From Scleroderma bovista (lineage: Eukaryota; Basidiomycota; Agaricomycetes; Boletales; Sclerodermataceae): DNA of 64,000 nucleotides. Both the position numbers and the translations under genes were made by a program. Numbering within the stretch: the stretch's first letter is position 1; each line of letters opens with the position of its first letter. The notes under the pieces were generated by a model, which did no database searches, was not told the origin of the DNA, and was given only the letters and a program-made list of their open reading frames with translations. This document shows, piece by piece, positions 10,648 through 21,569 of this stretch. The stretch is taken from contig JAYMGJ010000723.1 of assembly GCA_037178675.1 (NCBI GenBank), forward strand, positions 41,050 through 105,049, read 5' to 3'.

Positions 10648-12087
10648 CTACATTGGATCAGTGAACATTTCCAGGTTGCAGTATCTTCCTAGTAAGCTAG
10701 GTAACCTATCTCTATCTGCCTTGATTCTTTGGGGAAGCCTCACACGTAACCGTGATAGGCCTGATTCCTGTCGACCTCTGAGCCACTTTACAATAGGATT
10801 GTCAAGACCCCAATGTTCCAGCGACGGGAGAACGCCATCGAGGGTTACAGTTTCGAGGTTTAGCCACTGATCTATGGGAGGTCGCCTTTCCAAGACCCCG
10901 GCAGATCGGTAAATACCAGCCATGAGGAAATCTTGAGTGTCCCACACCGATAAGCACACTTGGCGTACCCCTGGAAATGCACGGCACAGAGACTCCTCTG
11001 CCCCCCCGTTGGCTTCAAGAGATAGATCATGGACATCTCGGAATTTCCCTTCAATGGCATTGAACTCCACGGGGTCATAGAAACAGCACCGTACATATCG
11101 AAGCTTGGGTGTTATGATGGCCTCTAGAAACGGAATCGGTCTATCGAGGTGGAGTGTAAGGTGCTCAAGGAGAGGAAGGTGGAGATCATTTGGTTTTAAT
11201 GACCATCCTGCACTGCCACCGTCAAGTACGAGCGATGTAAGTGACTGTGCGGGAGTAAGCATTGAAATCACAGGAGGGGAATGATCGGCTTTCGCAAATG
11301 TCAGATGCAGCGTCTTGAGTGTGGGGAGTGCCATGAAGGTATCCAATTGGAAGGATGGTTTGAGGGTCAGATGTTGGAGAGCGGGAGTACGTGTCAGTGG
11401 TGAAAGGAAGTCTGGATAAGGCAGGTAAGGCAGGCCGTTGCCATTGTCCCAGATGTCCATTGTGAATTCTTGGAGAGAGTTAATGCTGAGGTGGTCGAAC
11501 TCCGTGAGGAAGGATTCCACGAACTCCTGTTCCATGCTGTCTGTGTTGATGGTAAGGGAACGCCAGCGGTTCGCATGTGGAACAATAGCGCCCAGTAATG
11601 CATGGAACTGGTCACGGTCATATGGTGGGCGATAGCCCCAACACTCAATCCAAATGTCCAGCAAAGCTTTGCCGCTCCTCTCCAATTGCTTCTCCAATGA
11701 CTTCTTGTGCTGCATTTGTGTCACCTTGATGAAAGTCCAGAAGCTGGGATTGTTCCAGACTACATCTCTCCAGCGACGTGATACACCGACAATCTGATTC
11801 AGGGATTCTTCAGGAAATTTCGGGTCTGGAATGCAAAGGGTGAAAATCTGCGAAAGTAGCTCTGGAGGGAGACGATTGATCGTGGTTGGTCCCAGGCGAT
11901 CGATTTTGAGCTTCTGTGCTTCAATCGCCCTGCGGAGATGTCTTTCCTGTCTTTCCAGCTGGTCTAGCTTAGCTCGTTCCCTGTGCAGCTCATCGACAGC
12001 CATGGTGAGTAATTGAAGTGATGCCAAGTTGATTGGCGTTTGTCCGTGATTTCCAAATGGAGTCGCGTGTAAAAGCGTGGTTTCCAC
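10648..12087 (-). CDS. F-box protein, copy 2 of a tandem pair
   Basis: The single-exon frame codes for 479 residues from 12087. The homologous start is the ATG at 12003 (MAVDELHRER), which gives 451. It has the same order as copy 1: an N-terminal coiled segment, an F-box (INRLPPELLSQIFTLCIP, GVSRRWRDVVWNNPSFW), and then Leu-rich repeats. It lacks a short insert (the VKRPFEIHK region) found in copy 1 and differs by several small indels near the C-terminus. The 3' flank, including the post-stop intron, is also duplicated. It probably acts as an SCF adaptor of unknown target. Its 5' end is about 150 bp from the start of a divergently transcribed gene, so the two may share a promoter region. Confidence 0.85.
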   Translation of the reverse strand: METTLLHATPFGNHGQTPINLASLQLLTMAVDELHRERAKLDQLERQERHLRRAIEAQKLKIDRLGPTTINRLPPELLSQIFTLCIPDPKFPEESLNQIVGVSRRWRDVVWNNPSFWTFIKVTQMQHKKSLEKQLERSGKALLDIWIECWGYRPPYDRDQFHALLGAIVPHANRWRSLTINTDSMEQEFVESFLTEFDHLSINSLQEFTMDIWDNGNGLPYLPYPDFLSPLTRTPALQHLTLKPSFQLDTFMALPTLKTLHLTFAKADHSPPVISMLTPAQSLTSLVLDGGSAGWSLKPNDLHLPLLEHLTLHLDRPIPFLEAIITPKLRYVRCCFYDPVEFNAIEGKFRDVHDLSLEANGGAEESLCRAFPGVRQVCLSVWDTQDFLMAGIYRSAGVLERRPPIDQWLNLETVTLDGVLPSLEHWGLDNPIVKWLRGRQESGLSRLRVRLPQRIKADRDRLPSLLGRYCNLEMFTDPM

Positions 12088-12149
12088 CGTTCGTCATCGA
12101 CTTTGTACAAAACACTTTCACTGCTCCACCAGGCATTTGATTCATAGCC

Positions 12150-15100
12150 TTGCACAGCGACCAGCACCCAGCCCCGTTGGGCTCCTCAGCGGAAACCCTA
12201 CACCTGCCATCTTGCTACCCTGCAATGGTCCATCGGCCCCCGGACGCACGCCTCCTGAACAACCTCATCACACACGAGAAGGAATACACGAAACACCTGG
12301 TCGCTCTTTTCCCACTATCGCACACCGCTCTTGCTTCGCTTTCTGCCTATGGCTCTGCCTCTCCTTCTGCAAACCCTTATTCCGCCATGTCAGGCTCTCC
12401 GGCGCAGGTCGTCGCAGCCATCGTCGATGTTCTTGCTGGTGCCGAAGATGCCTTGCAGCGATACCTTCAGGTGGTCGAGAAATGGCGGGAACAACTCGTA
12501 TCCCTAAAGGAACTCGAGGAGGACGTCGGTGCTATCATTCATGACCGTGAAATTCTGTACGCACCGTTACACTTCGAAGAAGCTGGCCGACCATTGACCA
12601 CTAATTGTACACGCTCATCCAGTGTCACACGCGTTATCAAGCTCTCCAGGTCTCCGAAAGCTGCCCGAGACGCGCGGTCATCCGTTGTTCTAAACCCACG
12701 TGGAAGCTCATCTTTCTCGTCACTTCCGTCGACCAGCTCTACAATCACTGGTCCTGCAGGAAGTAAACTAGCTCAAGCACAGGTAGAGCTACAGGCCTGC
12801 GAGAGGCAACTTGCCGAAAAGGAAAGGGAACTAGCTGTCAGGAGAGTCAGTGTTCTCAGAGAAGGCTTGGGAGCTCGTTGCCGCGCATTGATTGATTGTG
12901 GCTGGATTTGGGGTGAAATGGGCAAACAAGGTCTCCGCGCCCTTCAGTCCCTTACCACCGATACAGTCGACCCTCATAGTACGTTTCCAGGGCCCATGAT
13001 GGGTTCATTTTTGCATGTGTATGTATCCGTACTGACTGCTGCATGATTTGATTGTAGAGCCTGGAGTCACCTTTCCCAGAACCCACTCTCCACCCCCCTC
13101 GCATGGATACCAAAGTCTTGACCCATCTTCCGCGAATACCCCACCTGGCCCCACTTCTTACTCCTCTGACATATCCTCGCTCACTCCCTCTCAAAGCATA
13201 TCTCAACGCGCTGGTGCCTCAATCGAAGCAGAGCCCATACGTGAACCATCTGATTCACCTATCGCGACCCGAAAACCGGAAGATGAGATCTTCTATCAAG
13301 GTCATGTTACCATATCTCTACCACCCGCCCATGCTATATCGGAGCTAGAGTTACCTACTGGGGTACGCACACCACCCCCAACCTCAACGCCCGCGTCGAC
13401 ATCAACACCAGTGCCCACCCCATTGCATGCCGTCCCCAATGGCAACGACGTGGATTCCAAGCAAAATCCTTGCATTCCCGGAACAGGTCCCCGTCGGGCG
13501 CGGAGTCAACAACGCAGGCCTGTATCTACACGCATCTCAGAAGTTTCTAACGAAGATGCGCACCAAGATGAAGAACGTACCAACGTCCCCTCTTCTAGTC
13601 CACCAATCCGATCTACCAGCTTTCGAAATAATTCAAGTACCGTCGTCGCAGGCGGCATAGCTACTCGCAGGAGTGAGAGCAGTGACGATGATTTAGAGGG
13701 TCCCCTCGAAGTCGTCGAGAACGACCCTTTCGCTAGCATCCGATCCAAGTCTATCTTATTGCGTGTGCCCCCGGACACGGACGGTGGTCATAGCGAGATT
13801 CCGAGTCCAGGCCTTGCTAAAAGCAAGCCACGCGAACGAAAAGTATCTTCAACGTTCCTCGGTTCACTCCGTGGACTATTCCGTACACGTGGGAGAACCA
13901 AGGGTATGGATTCTCCGTCAGCGGTCTGGGAGGGTCCCGTGGTAGCCGAGCCGCGTTCGCCCAAGGGCACAAATGGCTGGGTGACCCGCATAGACGGACA
14001 TTTGCGGACGCGGCGGGATAGCTCAGACTCGGAGGGTGGTGCAGGGAACAGGCGCGAGTCCGGGGCAAGATCTAAGCTACGCAAGGGACGAGGAAGTCCA
14101 ACTAACGCTGCCTCGCCATGGGGCAAAAACATCAGCTCTGGAAGCACGCCTACACGTGCAAACACGAGTGGTTGGCTGACGGACAGTGGGGGCGGTCAAG
14201 GCGTAGTGAGAGGAAAAAGCAAGCGTAGGAAAAAGTCTATCGCAGCGTTGAAGGGCCCGGAAGCCGGGTTTACGGATGGAGAGGTGGAACACGAGGTCGA
14301 GCGAGGGAAGGGTAGACACAGTATGGATGTCTATCCGCCAACCCATACAAATGTGGCTCAGCGCGACAAGGCTTCGCAGGCAAGGCCGCAATTAGCTCCT
14401 TCCCCATCTCTGACAAAAGGTGTTGCACCTTCCGGTGCAGAGGAAGCAGCAAATGCCAGGGCTAAGCGCAATAGACGCGCCACGGCTGATTTATCGAACA
14501 TGGGTTCCAATGGAAATATGCTGGATACTGGTTTACAGGCTCCCCGTTCTCGTCGGTCATCTACCATCCTCTCTAGTCCCTCGGAAACTTCTCCACAGAC
14601 ATCCGCGAAGTCACCAAGTCAGCAGATACCACAGCAGCTACAACCAGGTTCGACTTCTGGAACACCCAAAGGACGACTTGGCGCAAAGCCCGGTATACTT
14701 CACACTCCGAACGGGAGTGCGGACCAAAGCTTGATGAGTATCGTCGAAGACGTCGCGCGACAGAACCGCGAAAGAAGATTAATGTCCACACAGGCAGTTT
14801 CAAACGGACATGATAATCTGACTGGGAGGGAGTTACCCACCCTAGAATTGCCGCGCGCGCCTTCCTTGCGGGCTCCACAAGCAACTGTTCCAGGGATCTC
14901 TACCCACGATGGCTGGTTTGGGCGTCTTCCAAATGGTAGTACACGATCTCTGGACGTTCCGCACACTCGTTCGGCTGCATCGCCTTCGCTGCCCGCTTCC
15001 CTCGCAACTGCTATTACGTCCAAGGTGCATGATGGGTCAATGAGTGATACGGCGACACCTGCTCGCACCGTGACTAGTTCCACACACTTGTCACGACCTG

Positions 15101-15750
15101 CTAAGTCACCCTTCCCCTCCGCCCTACGCAACGTCAGCCGTACGCCATCTCCAAACCCTGTCCCTGTGACAAAATCTACTGGCGCAGTATGGGAAGCTGG
15201 TATTAACACGCAGTCACTCAATGGAGCTATTGCCGAACCTGATCAGCCCCGCGGACGACCGCTGGAGCGGGTTCTCGTGGCAAACCGCATGTCCCTCACC
15301 TACGATCCCAGAGATTCGATGTCCATCTCTTCTTACGAAACCGGTCGCGAGAGCCCCATGAGCAGTTCTCCATCACCGTCACCGTTGCCCCAGCCTTTGT
15401 CGTTATTGCCACAGTCTTCGTCACAAACGCCAACCGCACGGAGTCCTCCATCTCGGGACCATGACCAGACTGGCACTTCGTCCACTGCATCAGGTGATAC
15501 CCCGACAACGCGCCGGAAGAGCGTGCGGGTGTCACTGCAGCCGACGTTTTCCCCTGCGCCTCCTGCTGAGTACGACCAGTTCGACGAAGACGAGACTGGT
15601 GGGCGCCACGTTTCCTGGTCTTCTCGCTCTAAACGTGTGAGTGGTGCTGCCACGCATGATGTGTGGCAAGACTCGAGCGAGGAGGATGAGGAGTATCGCC
15701 GTGCGCGGCAACTTTTGAGTCGCGCAGGGAAAAGAAATGGGAAGGCATAG
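12150..15750 (+). CDS. BAR/IMD-like scaffold protein with long disordered tail
   Basis: Three exons (12150-12556, 12623-12978, 13058-15750) join in phase to give 1151 residues. The ATG at 12225 (MVHRPPDARLLNN) is an alternative start. Residues about 26-240 resemble the helical IMD/BAR-like N-terminus of basidiomycete proteins: PPDARLLNNLITHEKEYTKH, ALQRYLQVVEKWREQL, ELEEDVGAIIHDREIL joined to VTRVIKLS, and a coiled coil (QVELQACERQLAEKERELA) ending in CGWIWGEMGKQGL. Such modules bind curved membranes as dimers. The remaining 900 residues are Ser/Pro/Thr-rich with basic patches (KSKRRKKS) and look disordered. The 66-nt first intron is a multiple of three and free of stops, so keeping it would add 22 residues rather than truncate. 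The family call rests on remembered homologues, not a search. Confidence 0.75.
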
Positions 15751-16316
15751 GCGCATACGGTTTTGTGAATAGGTCATACGACATACTCGACACCAACAGT
15801 GCAACCCATTCCTTCATTACTCACCAAATCTTCAACGTTCGAATTTATTCTTATTGAAATTTTTTTTTTTTTGCTTGCGCTCGTTTTATTTTTCGTGTGT
15901 ATCACGCCATATGCATTTGATACTTACTATCAATCTGAAGATGCCAACGGGGGGTTTTTTTTTGAATCTGGGTAGTACTTGATGTACATGGTCCGCAGGA
16001 CAAGACAAATACAGCATGCTTTAGTTTGTGGGCGACTTCACGGTCTTCCGCCCTCGTCGATATTTACTCCTACTAAGTCAGCTTCACAAGCCAACAATTG
16101 CAAGCGTACCCCTATATTTTAACTGCTCCCATTTCACATTTAGTGATGCTGCCTCATGCAAGCCTCATGGATGATTGTGGCCATAGAATTTGGGCCAAGG
16201 GGAAAAATACATATCTTTTGGGAGGGTACCTCACACTGACAAACTCGTGACTCCCTTGCGATGGCGACTTGCAGCCGAAAAAAAACATAAGTATACGAGG
16301 AACAAAGGGAGTATAA
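15751..16316. other. Convergent 3' regions, no gene seen
   Basis: This spacer lies between two convergent genes. It is AT-richer, with T-runs near 15860 and 15955. Nothing beyond presumed 3' untranslated sequence is visible. Confidence 0.5.
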
Positions 16317-16978
16317 CTATCGGCAGTGATGATACTGATGTACAAGCAATGTTGACCCTCCAACCTCTAGCATCGACGGAATCAAAGAAATGAAGTTGGT
16401 CAGGAGACAGAACGATGACAAGCCTGAGGAAACCTTACGTTCAACCATGACATCAATAGTATCTGCGATAGGGGTCAATTTGGGAGTCCCATCCATTTCG
16501 AAAAAAGTTTACTTGCCATTATCTTCCATATCCAGACTGGCTGGTGTATCGTCTTCATTTATCCTGTTACCATCGTACAGGAAACTAAACGATATCAGAT
16601 CAACAAGAGGATAAAGACATTACAAGGTGAAGAATCAAAGTTATGTTTCATACAGCATCTCGATAGAGCGCATATGGGGTATTATCGAGTATCAGAATAG
16701 TCTACTTACCGAATACTAGCCACATCCTTCCCTACTTTATTAGCATAGGCGCCTTGAAGCTTGCTTAGCTTCGTGTTACGCTTGATTTTGAAGAAAACCT
16801 CGTCTCCCGAAGAGCTGACAACCTGTGAAGAACATGAAAAATGGCACAAGAAAGGGCGAAACGCGATCTTTAGTGTTGGAGATAGTTTACACCATACCTT
16901 CACATTGATGGGGGCGTTATCACCACTGCTCTCTGCTTTAATGTCGGCCACTTGAGACTGCGTGGGGTCTTCGGGCAT
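16317..16978 (-). CDS. SMT3: SUMO (small ubiquitin-like modifier)
   Basis: Five short exons on the minus strand (16898-16978, 16710-16822, 16517-16584, 16439-16462, 16317-16366) give a 111-residue protein. The start is MPEDPTQSQVADIKAESS. The beta-grasp core is clear: INVKVVSSSGDEVFFKIKRN, LSKLQGAYANKVGKD, FLYDGNRINEDDTPASLDME, then DTIDVMVEQVGG. The diglycine is followed by a 12-residue tail (STLLVHQYHHCR) that a Ulp1-type protease would remove. IKAE near the N-terminus fits the psi-K-x-E consensus for chain formation. To keep the conserved DTIDVMVE frame, intron 3 must start with GC (GCAAGT at the donor, 16511-16516) rather than GT. Length and motif order match the family; SUMO is conjugated to lysines of nuclear proteins. 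Confidence 0.92.
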
Positions 16979-18191
16979 GATTGCAAGAGTGTTCAGGAAA
17001 AATAAGATGGTTGGCGTATACGGAGGCGTGAATACAGTCAAGCTAGCCGAGACAGTGAAAGTCTGGTGATCTCTTGTCCCTCATTGAAGAGTGAGCTTGG
17101 TGGTGTTTGTGGTCCTCTTACATAATCGACTCTACCCTGTGCCATATTACCCTTACCATGTCGATCCCTCTGTGCCACTCGTCGGATACCTCAGCAGTAT
17201 GGCGAGAGAGGCTGCACGGGGACGAAAAAAGTGCTGGCGTGCTCCCGAAAGGGACATTCTCGCCCGGCTGGCCTGGGAGCACTCTGCTGCTGGCTTCGCT
17301 GACAAAGAAGCCTCCTTGTCCCCGCCCGCCTTCACCCAGTTTTTCAGACCATCCTTTCGTCGGGTCCCTGCCAGCTCACACGCTCGGCCCACTCCCCTCA
17401 GCGTATGTGGTAGATGGTAGTTCACCTAAACAGCCCTGGAAGGGCGGCGGTCGGGGTAGCGGTTAAGCCCCATGACGAGCGCTTTTGCAGGCTCGAAACC
17501 GCACGGCCTAACCCGCCCCTTTACCTGTCCCTGTGTGTACTGTACGCGGCCCTGATCTTAGGAGAGGGGCGACCGACGGGCACGACAAACAGGCTGACCG
17601 CCCGGGATACCTCTCCGCACACAGACTATACACTACCCCCCTTCGGGGTAGTCTGGGCAACTTGTCTCAGCCTCGTCTTGCATTCTATACCACCCCCAAC
17701 CATATCCACGCCAAATCCTGGGAGTTCATGTGTCAATCCTCTACTGCCTATACGCGTATAGGTTAAAATTCGAGGGAATTTGGTCCCGAGACTCATTGCT
17801 ATGATCATAATGTCATTGGTTCGGGTGCGAAAAGAATGTGGGATGTAGGCTTATGTCGTTTGTAGGGAGTCGATTTTGCGACGCAGAATCAGGCTGAACC
17901 CTGGTAGTATTCGCCCGCAAGCAAAACCAATAAGAACTATTACAGCCACTGGCCATCTATCAGGTGCCACTGGGGTAAGCTCCAGTACTTGCCATATGGA
18001 TGTCCCTAACCACAGGCTCGTGAATCCTGATAAGTTTGCCCGATCAAATTCCAGGCAAAATCAATAGCCCACGGAAAGATACATGTGCAGGGATAGAAAA
18101 ACTGGCATTGCGGCCCTGTTTATCTCCATGTATAAAATGCAGACGAATGGGCCGCGATTCTTCAAGTGGTTCTTCTTTTCTGACCATCAAG
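16979..18191. other. Spacer with GC-rich stretch and palindromes
   Basis: The stretch 17200-17600 is GC-rich and has open frames without recognisable motifs. An 8-bp-stem hairpin (ACTACCCC, loop CTTC, GGGGTAGT) lies near 17633-17653, and a perfect 16-bp palindrome (CCTATACGCGTATAGG) lies at 17747-17762. The last 60 bp before 18192 hold a TATA box. It may include an old repeat, but I cannot name one. Confidence 0.35.
18131..18137 (+). promoter_or_regulatory. TATA box of small secreted Cys-rich gene 1
   Basis: TATAAAA lies 61 bp upstream of the start codon. The same element in the same spacing precedes both paralogues (18.2, 31.3 and 45.6 kb), which makes a core promoter role likely. Confidence 0.6.
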
Positions 18192-18558
18192 ATGGTCCGT
18201 TTTCTCGGTGTCGCCTCCTTACTGTTCTTTTCGTACACTACTATTGTAGCTGTCAACATTATCCCGCGCGAGCAGACAAACGCTTTCGCCCTTCTGGGGC
18301 GATTCACTGTTTGTCCTCCTGAGCAAAGTGAGTCATACATATCACATTCAGTTCAAACAACTCGTTCACTCACTTTCCGCACAGCTTTCTGCTCTATTTA
18401 TTTCTGCTGCTTCGAAGGGGGGTATTGTTGCCACGACAAGAGTGGATGTGAGTGCTTGGATTCAATAGCAAATTATTTGTGTCGCTTACAATGGGCTCAC
18501 CCCAGGCTGTCCCAATGGGAGTACTTGTACCGCTGGTAACACTTGCACATCTCAGTGA
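18192..18558 (+). CDS. Small secreted Cys-rich protein, paralogue 1
   Basis: Three exons (18192-18327, 18385-18447, 18506-18558) give 83 residues. The N-terminus MVRFLGVASLLFFSYTTIVA is a strong signal peptide. The mature part has Cys in a paired pattern: VCPPEQ, then FCSIYFCCFEGGYCCHDK, then a CC pair followed by PNGSTC and NTC. The CC...CC spacing resembles granulin-like or chitin-binding folds, but this is only a likeness. Two paralogues (30853-31271 minus, 45618-46040 plus) share the signal peptide, the three-exon structure with identical phases, the Cys pattern and the TATA box. It is probably an extracellular effector-like or wall protein of unknown role. Confidence 0.75.
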
Positions 18559-19059
18559 CTCCGGTGACATTAGTCTGTCTCTCGGCGAGATTATATACAG
18601 CATATCCAATGGTGTTGGTCAACCAGATAACTTGGGGAAGCAGTATGCAGCGTCGAGCAGACACGAATAATACATACCCAAAACGGCATTAGCCAGAATG
18701 TAGTGAATCCAGTATGTCCAACTGAAGGGAACAAAGGCTGGATATTCTTGACATTGGGCTTGGACTCCCACAGATGTAACTTGTTGATTGGTCTGAGATG
18801 GATCGGAAACTGCGACACTTGTAATACTACGAACAAGCAAAGGTACGAATGACGAGCTGAGTTCGAATCGGGTTGACCCTCCCTGGCAACTTCCCGCTCG
18901 TCGTCAGTCTCCTCCCTCACTCGAGGCTGTCCCTCATTTTCCTTCCCTCTCTCCTTTCTCTGCGGTCGTTCTTTACTTTCAGAGGGTTCCGACCCCAAAA
19001 ATTGCACTCAAGGTATCGAAGAAAAAACAAACAAAACCAACCCGCCTTTATCTGTCGAT
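18559..19059. other. Intergenic, no gene seen
   Basis: A pyrimidine-rich tract (about 18900-18970) precedes the next gene. No motif or spliced frame is visible. Confidence 0.5.
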
Positions 19060-20685
19060 ATGTCTAAGAGAGAATTTGCTAAAGTTCGTGTTGGGCATGC
19101 TGGAGCACCCCATTCTTTCAACTTTCACAAGCGCGATTGTATGTTTTCTGGTCTTTGCAAAGGGTTCGATCACTGATCGGCTCCGTAGCATGCGCAACTG
19201 GCGGCTTCTACACTAACCCCACGACGGGCATGACTGTGTCGAGCAGTAACCCCTTCAACATCTCTTGGGACACCTCTTGCTTGCCCGGTACATCTGCTGT
19301 AGATATATATCTCATTGCCCCCTCTTTGGCCAACAGTCGCATCCATGAATGGGCAAACGTCAATTTTGGGCTAGGTAACTATCAGACCACCCTGGAGCCC
19401 AGGTGGTGGAATGATTCCTCATCCGTCCAGCTTCAATTGTCCATCGTCACCTCCGGAACGCAGCCTTTCCTCAGCCCTCTCCCGGCAGGTCCCATATTTA
19501 CAGCAACATATACCGCCCCCACCTCAGGCGCTACTCCAGCTGGCGCTGATCTTAGCACCCCAAATACCATCAGTTATGTCAATAACTTCCCCACACCTAA
19601 ATCGCTCACCAGCGGCAGAATCGCTGCTGGCATCCTCATACCCCTTCTCTTCATCGGTCTCGGCATCGCATACTACGTCAAGATGAGCCGCATCAAGGCC
19701 AGGGAGAAGAGCAAGCGCTTCTCCCATGTCGTCGACAAACGCATGTCCACCATCTCATCAGACTGGAAATCCATATCCGCTGCTGGTGCATCTGCTGCAA
19801 TTCGCAACAGTATTGCGGCCTCCGGTGGCAACCGCACTTCCACCGCCTTCTCGTTCGGCGCCATTCGCCCGATCAGTACCGTCGCCGTTGAGGGTGATGC
19901 AGGCTCGGAAAAATCCAGCTCCGATAACACTTCCGATATGTCGCAGCTCCGTCCAGGGCTTCGCTCTTCGGCTTTTGGCGAACGTGTATCCAGGGTATCG
20001 TTTGCTGCAGACGTTCGTCCATCTATAGAGTCTCGTCGTACCGTCGCCAGTCGTGCCTTCCACGTTGGACATATCCCGCCTATCCCTATTCGTAAAGATT
20101 CCGACGAAATGTCTCCCACACAAACACTGGGTGCGTTCTCGCTCACCCCTGAGGATATTAAGGCACGTATATCTGGCGAACCATCTGAGGGCCGCCCCAG
20201 CATGGACGAAGTCTGGCCCTCTCTCTCTAGTGGGTTATTCCCTGATTCTATTGCGGGTGCGTCTAACCGTTTTCTCACCACTAGTGATGCGGACTGGAAC
20301 AGATGACACAGGTGTAGACGATGAATATCTTATCCCTTCACAACCCTCCTTCGAACTACCGCTCCCGCCGGTTCCTGTACACGCCGCACCCGGATCGCCG
20401 GTCAGCATGATGCCCATGCCCGCTAGCGTCATGTCTCCTGATGAGATGCTCCGTGCCTATGCCGACCGCAAGATGACATCGCCCCCTCCTGGTAGCGCTG
20501 TCTCATTCCCTGCCCCCGCAGCTGGCTACAACCCCCACGGAATGCGCACGCTCTATTCCCCGGCTTATGCCGAATCGGCGGAATACGGGGCATCTACTCA
20601 TACTAAACAGGGTAGCGGTGGCAGCATCAGGCAGACAACGTACAACCAGAACGGAGATACTGCGTCGGTTGGCATGGCCAATTAA
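19060..20685 (+). CDS. Single-span surface protein with Ser/Thr-rich ectodomain
   Basis: Three exons (19060-19138, 19189-20229, 20285-20685) join to give 506 residues. Residues about 28-140 form a beta-rich module (TNPTTGMTVSSSNPFNISWD, then EPRWWNDSSSVQLQLSIVTS) with several N-x-S/T sites, reminiscent of Kre9/Knh1-like extracellular modules. One transmembrane helix follows (GILIPLLFIGLGIAYYV) with a basic KMSRIKAREKSKR flank on the cytoplasmic side. The tail is Ser/Pro-rich and contains LSLTPEDIKAR-like and PSFELPLPPVP stretches. The layout recalls fungal wall-stress sensors. Oddly, the 26-codon first exon has no hydrophobic signal peptide, only a KRD site, so the true 5' exon may lie elsewhere. 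Function is inferred only from architecture. Confidence 0.7.
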
Positions 20686-21569
20686 TTCCGTCGTTTGTGC
20701 TAGGCTCTGCGTGCCCGCTCGGTCCCTGAATCTGATGAAGGTCGCTTTTTTTTCATGCCAAGATGTCTTCTCTGTTTTGCGACTACCTGCCTATATATTA
20801 CTTAAAGCGACAGAAAAACCGTGTACGTTTGGGAGGGCGTCTATTTATACACTGCCATATCTTTTTTTCTTGAGGCCGCTTCTGACGCTGACGCTTACAT
20901 TTTAGTGATAGCTTATCTCTTCACAGTGACGTATGTGACGTTGCAGCTGCTTTTCATTTTCCATACCCACCGAATTCTAGGTTTTTTTATGATTGCGTTA
21001 CCCGACGTTTCTCGATTCACAACCTGTATTGGTCTTTGGTATCCCCTTTTCATACCCCTCAGCCTGGAGCCTTGCTACTGCTTATGCGTATATGATTGGT
21101 ATTTTCTCCTGTCGTTGAACCATCGTGCAATTTTCCCTGTTGTGTTTATTACTATCTATTTCTCTTACTTCTCGAAGCAGCAGCTTGGCAGATGGCACCC
21201 TGTTTTTGTGTGCTGAGAATTTATGACTTCTAGTGTAAGCGTCACGGGAAGCTCTCAGTCCGAAAACCACACGAACAAGGGTATCACAGAGTCTCTAATT
21301 TAGGGTATGTACATACTAGACGGTCACATTTTATGCAATGAAGTATGTGTTCAAGAGCTAACAATGGAGACTCGGAGGAACATGAGAGAATAGCGTCCCA
21401 TATAAAAAATACACCATAGGAAAAGAGCGTGTGTACTTTGGTAAGCGCACCGTCGCAAAGGAGAGATCACAAATACTTGTCACAGAAATGAAATAAATGG
21501 AAGCTTTCACATACTCCTCAAGGAGCAAGGACACAAAACGAAAGAGGACTGGCACAAACGAGACGCACG
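20686..21569. other. Convergent 3' regions, no gene seen
   Basis: A T-rich spacer between convergent genes. Open frames on both strands are low-complexity hydrophobic readings of T-rich sequence and show no conservation. Confidence 0.5.

Noticed and set aside
17091..17420. 109-residue plus-strand frame
   Set aside because: No motif, no homology recognised and no splice partners; composition fits GC-rich spacer.
17630..17665. Helitron 3' end hairpin
   Set aside because: The hairpin is not followed by the CTRR end, and no Helitron 5' TC end or Rep/helicase frame is nearby.
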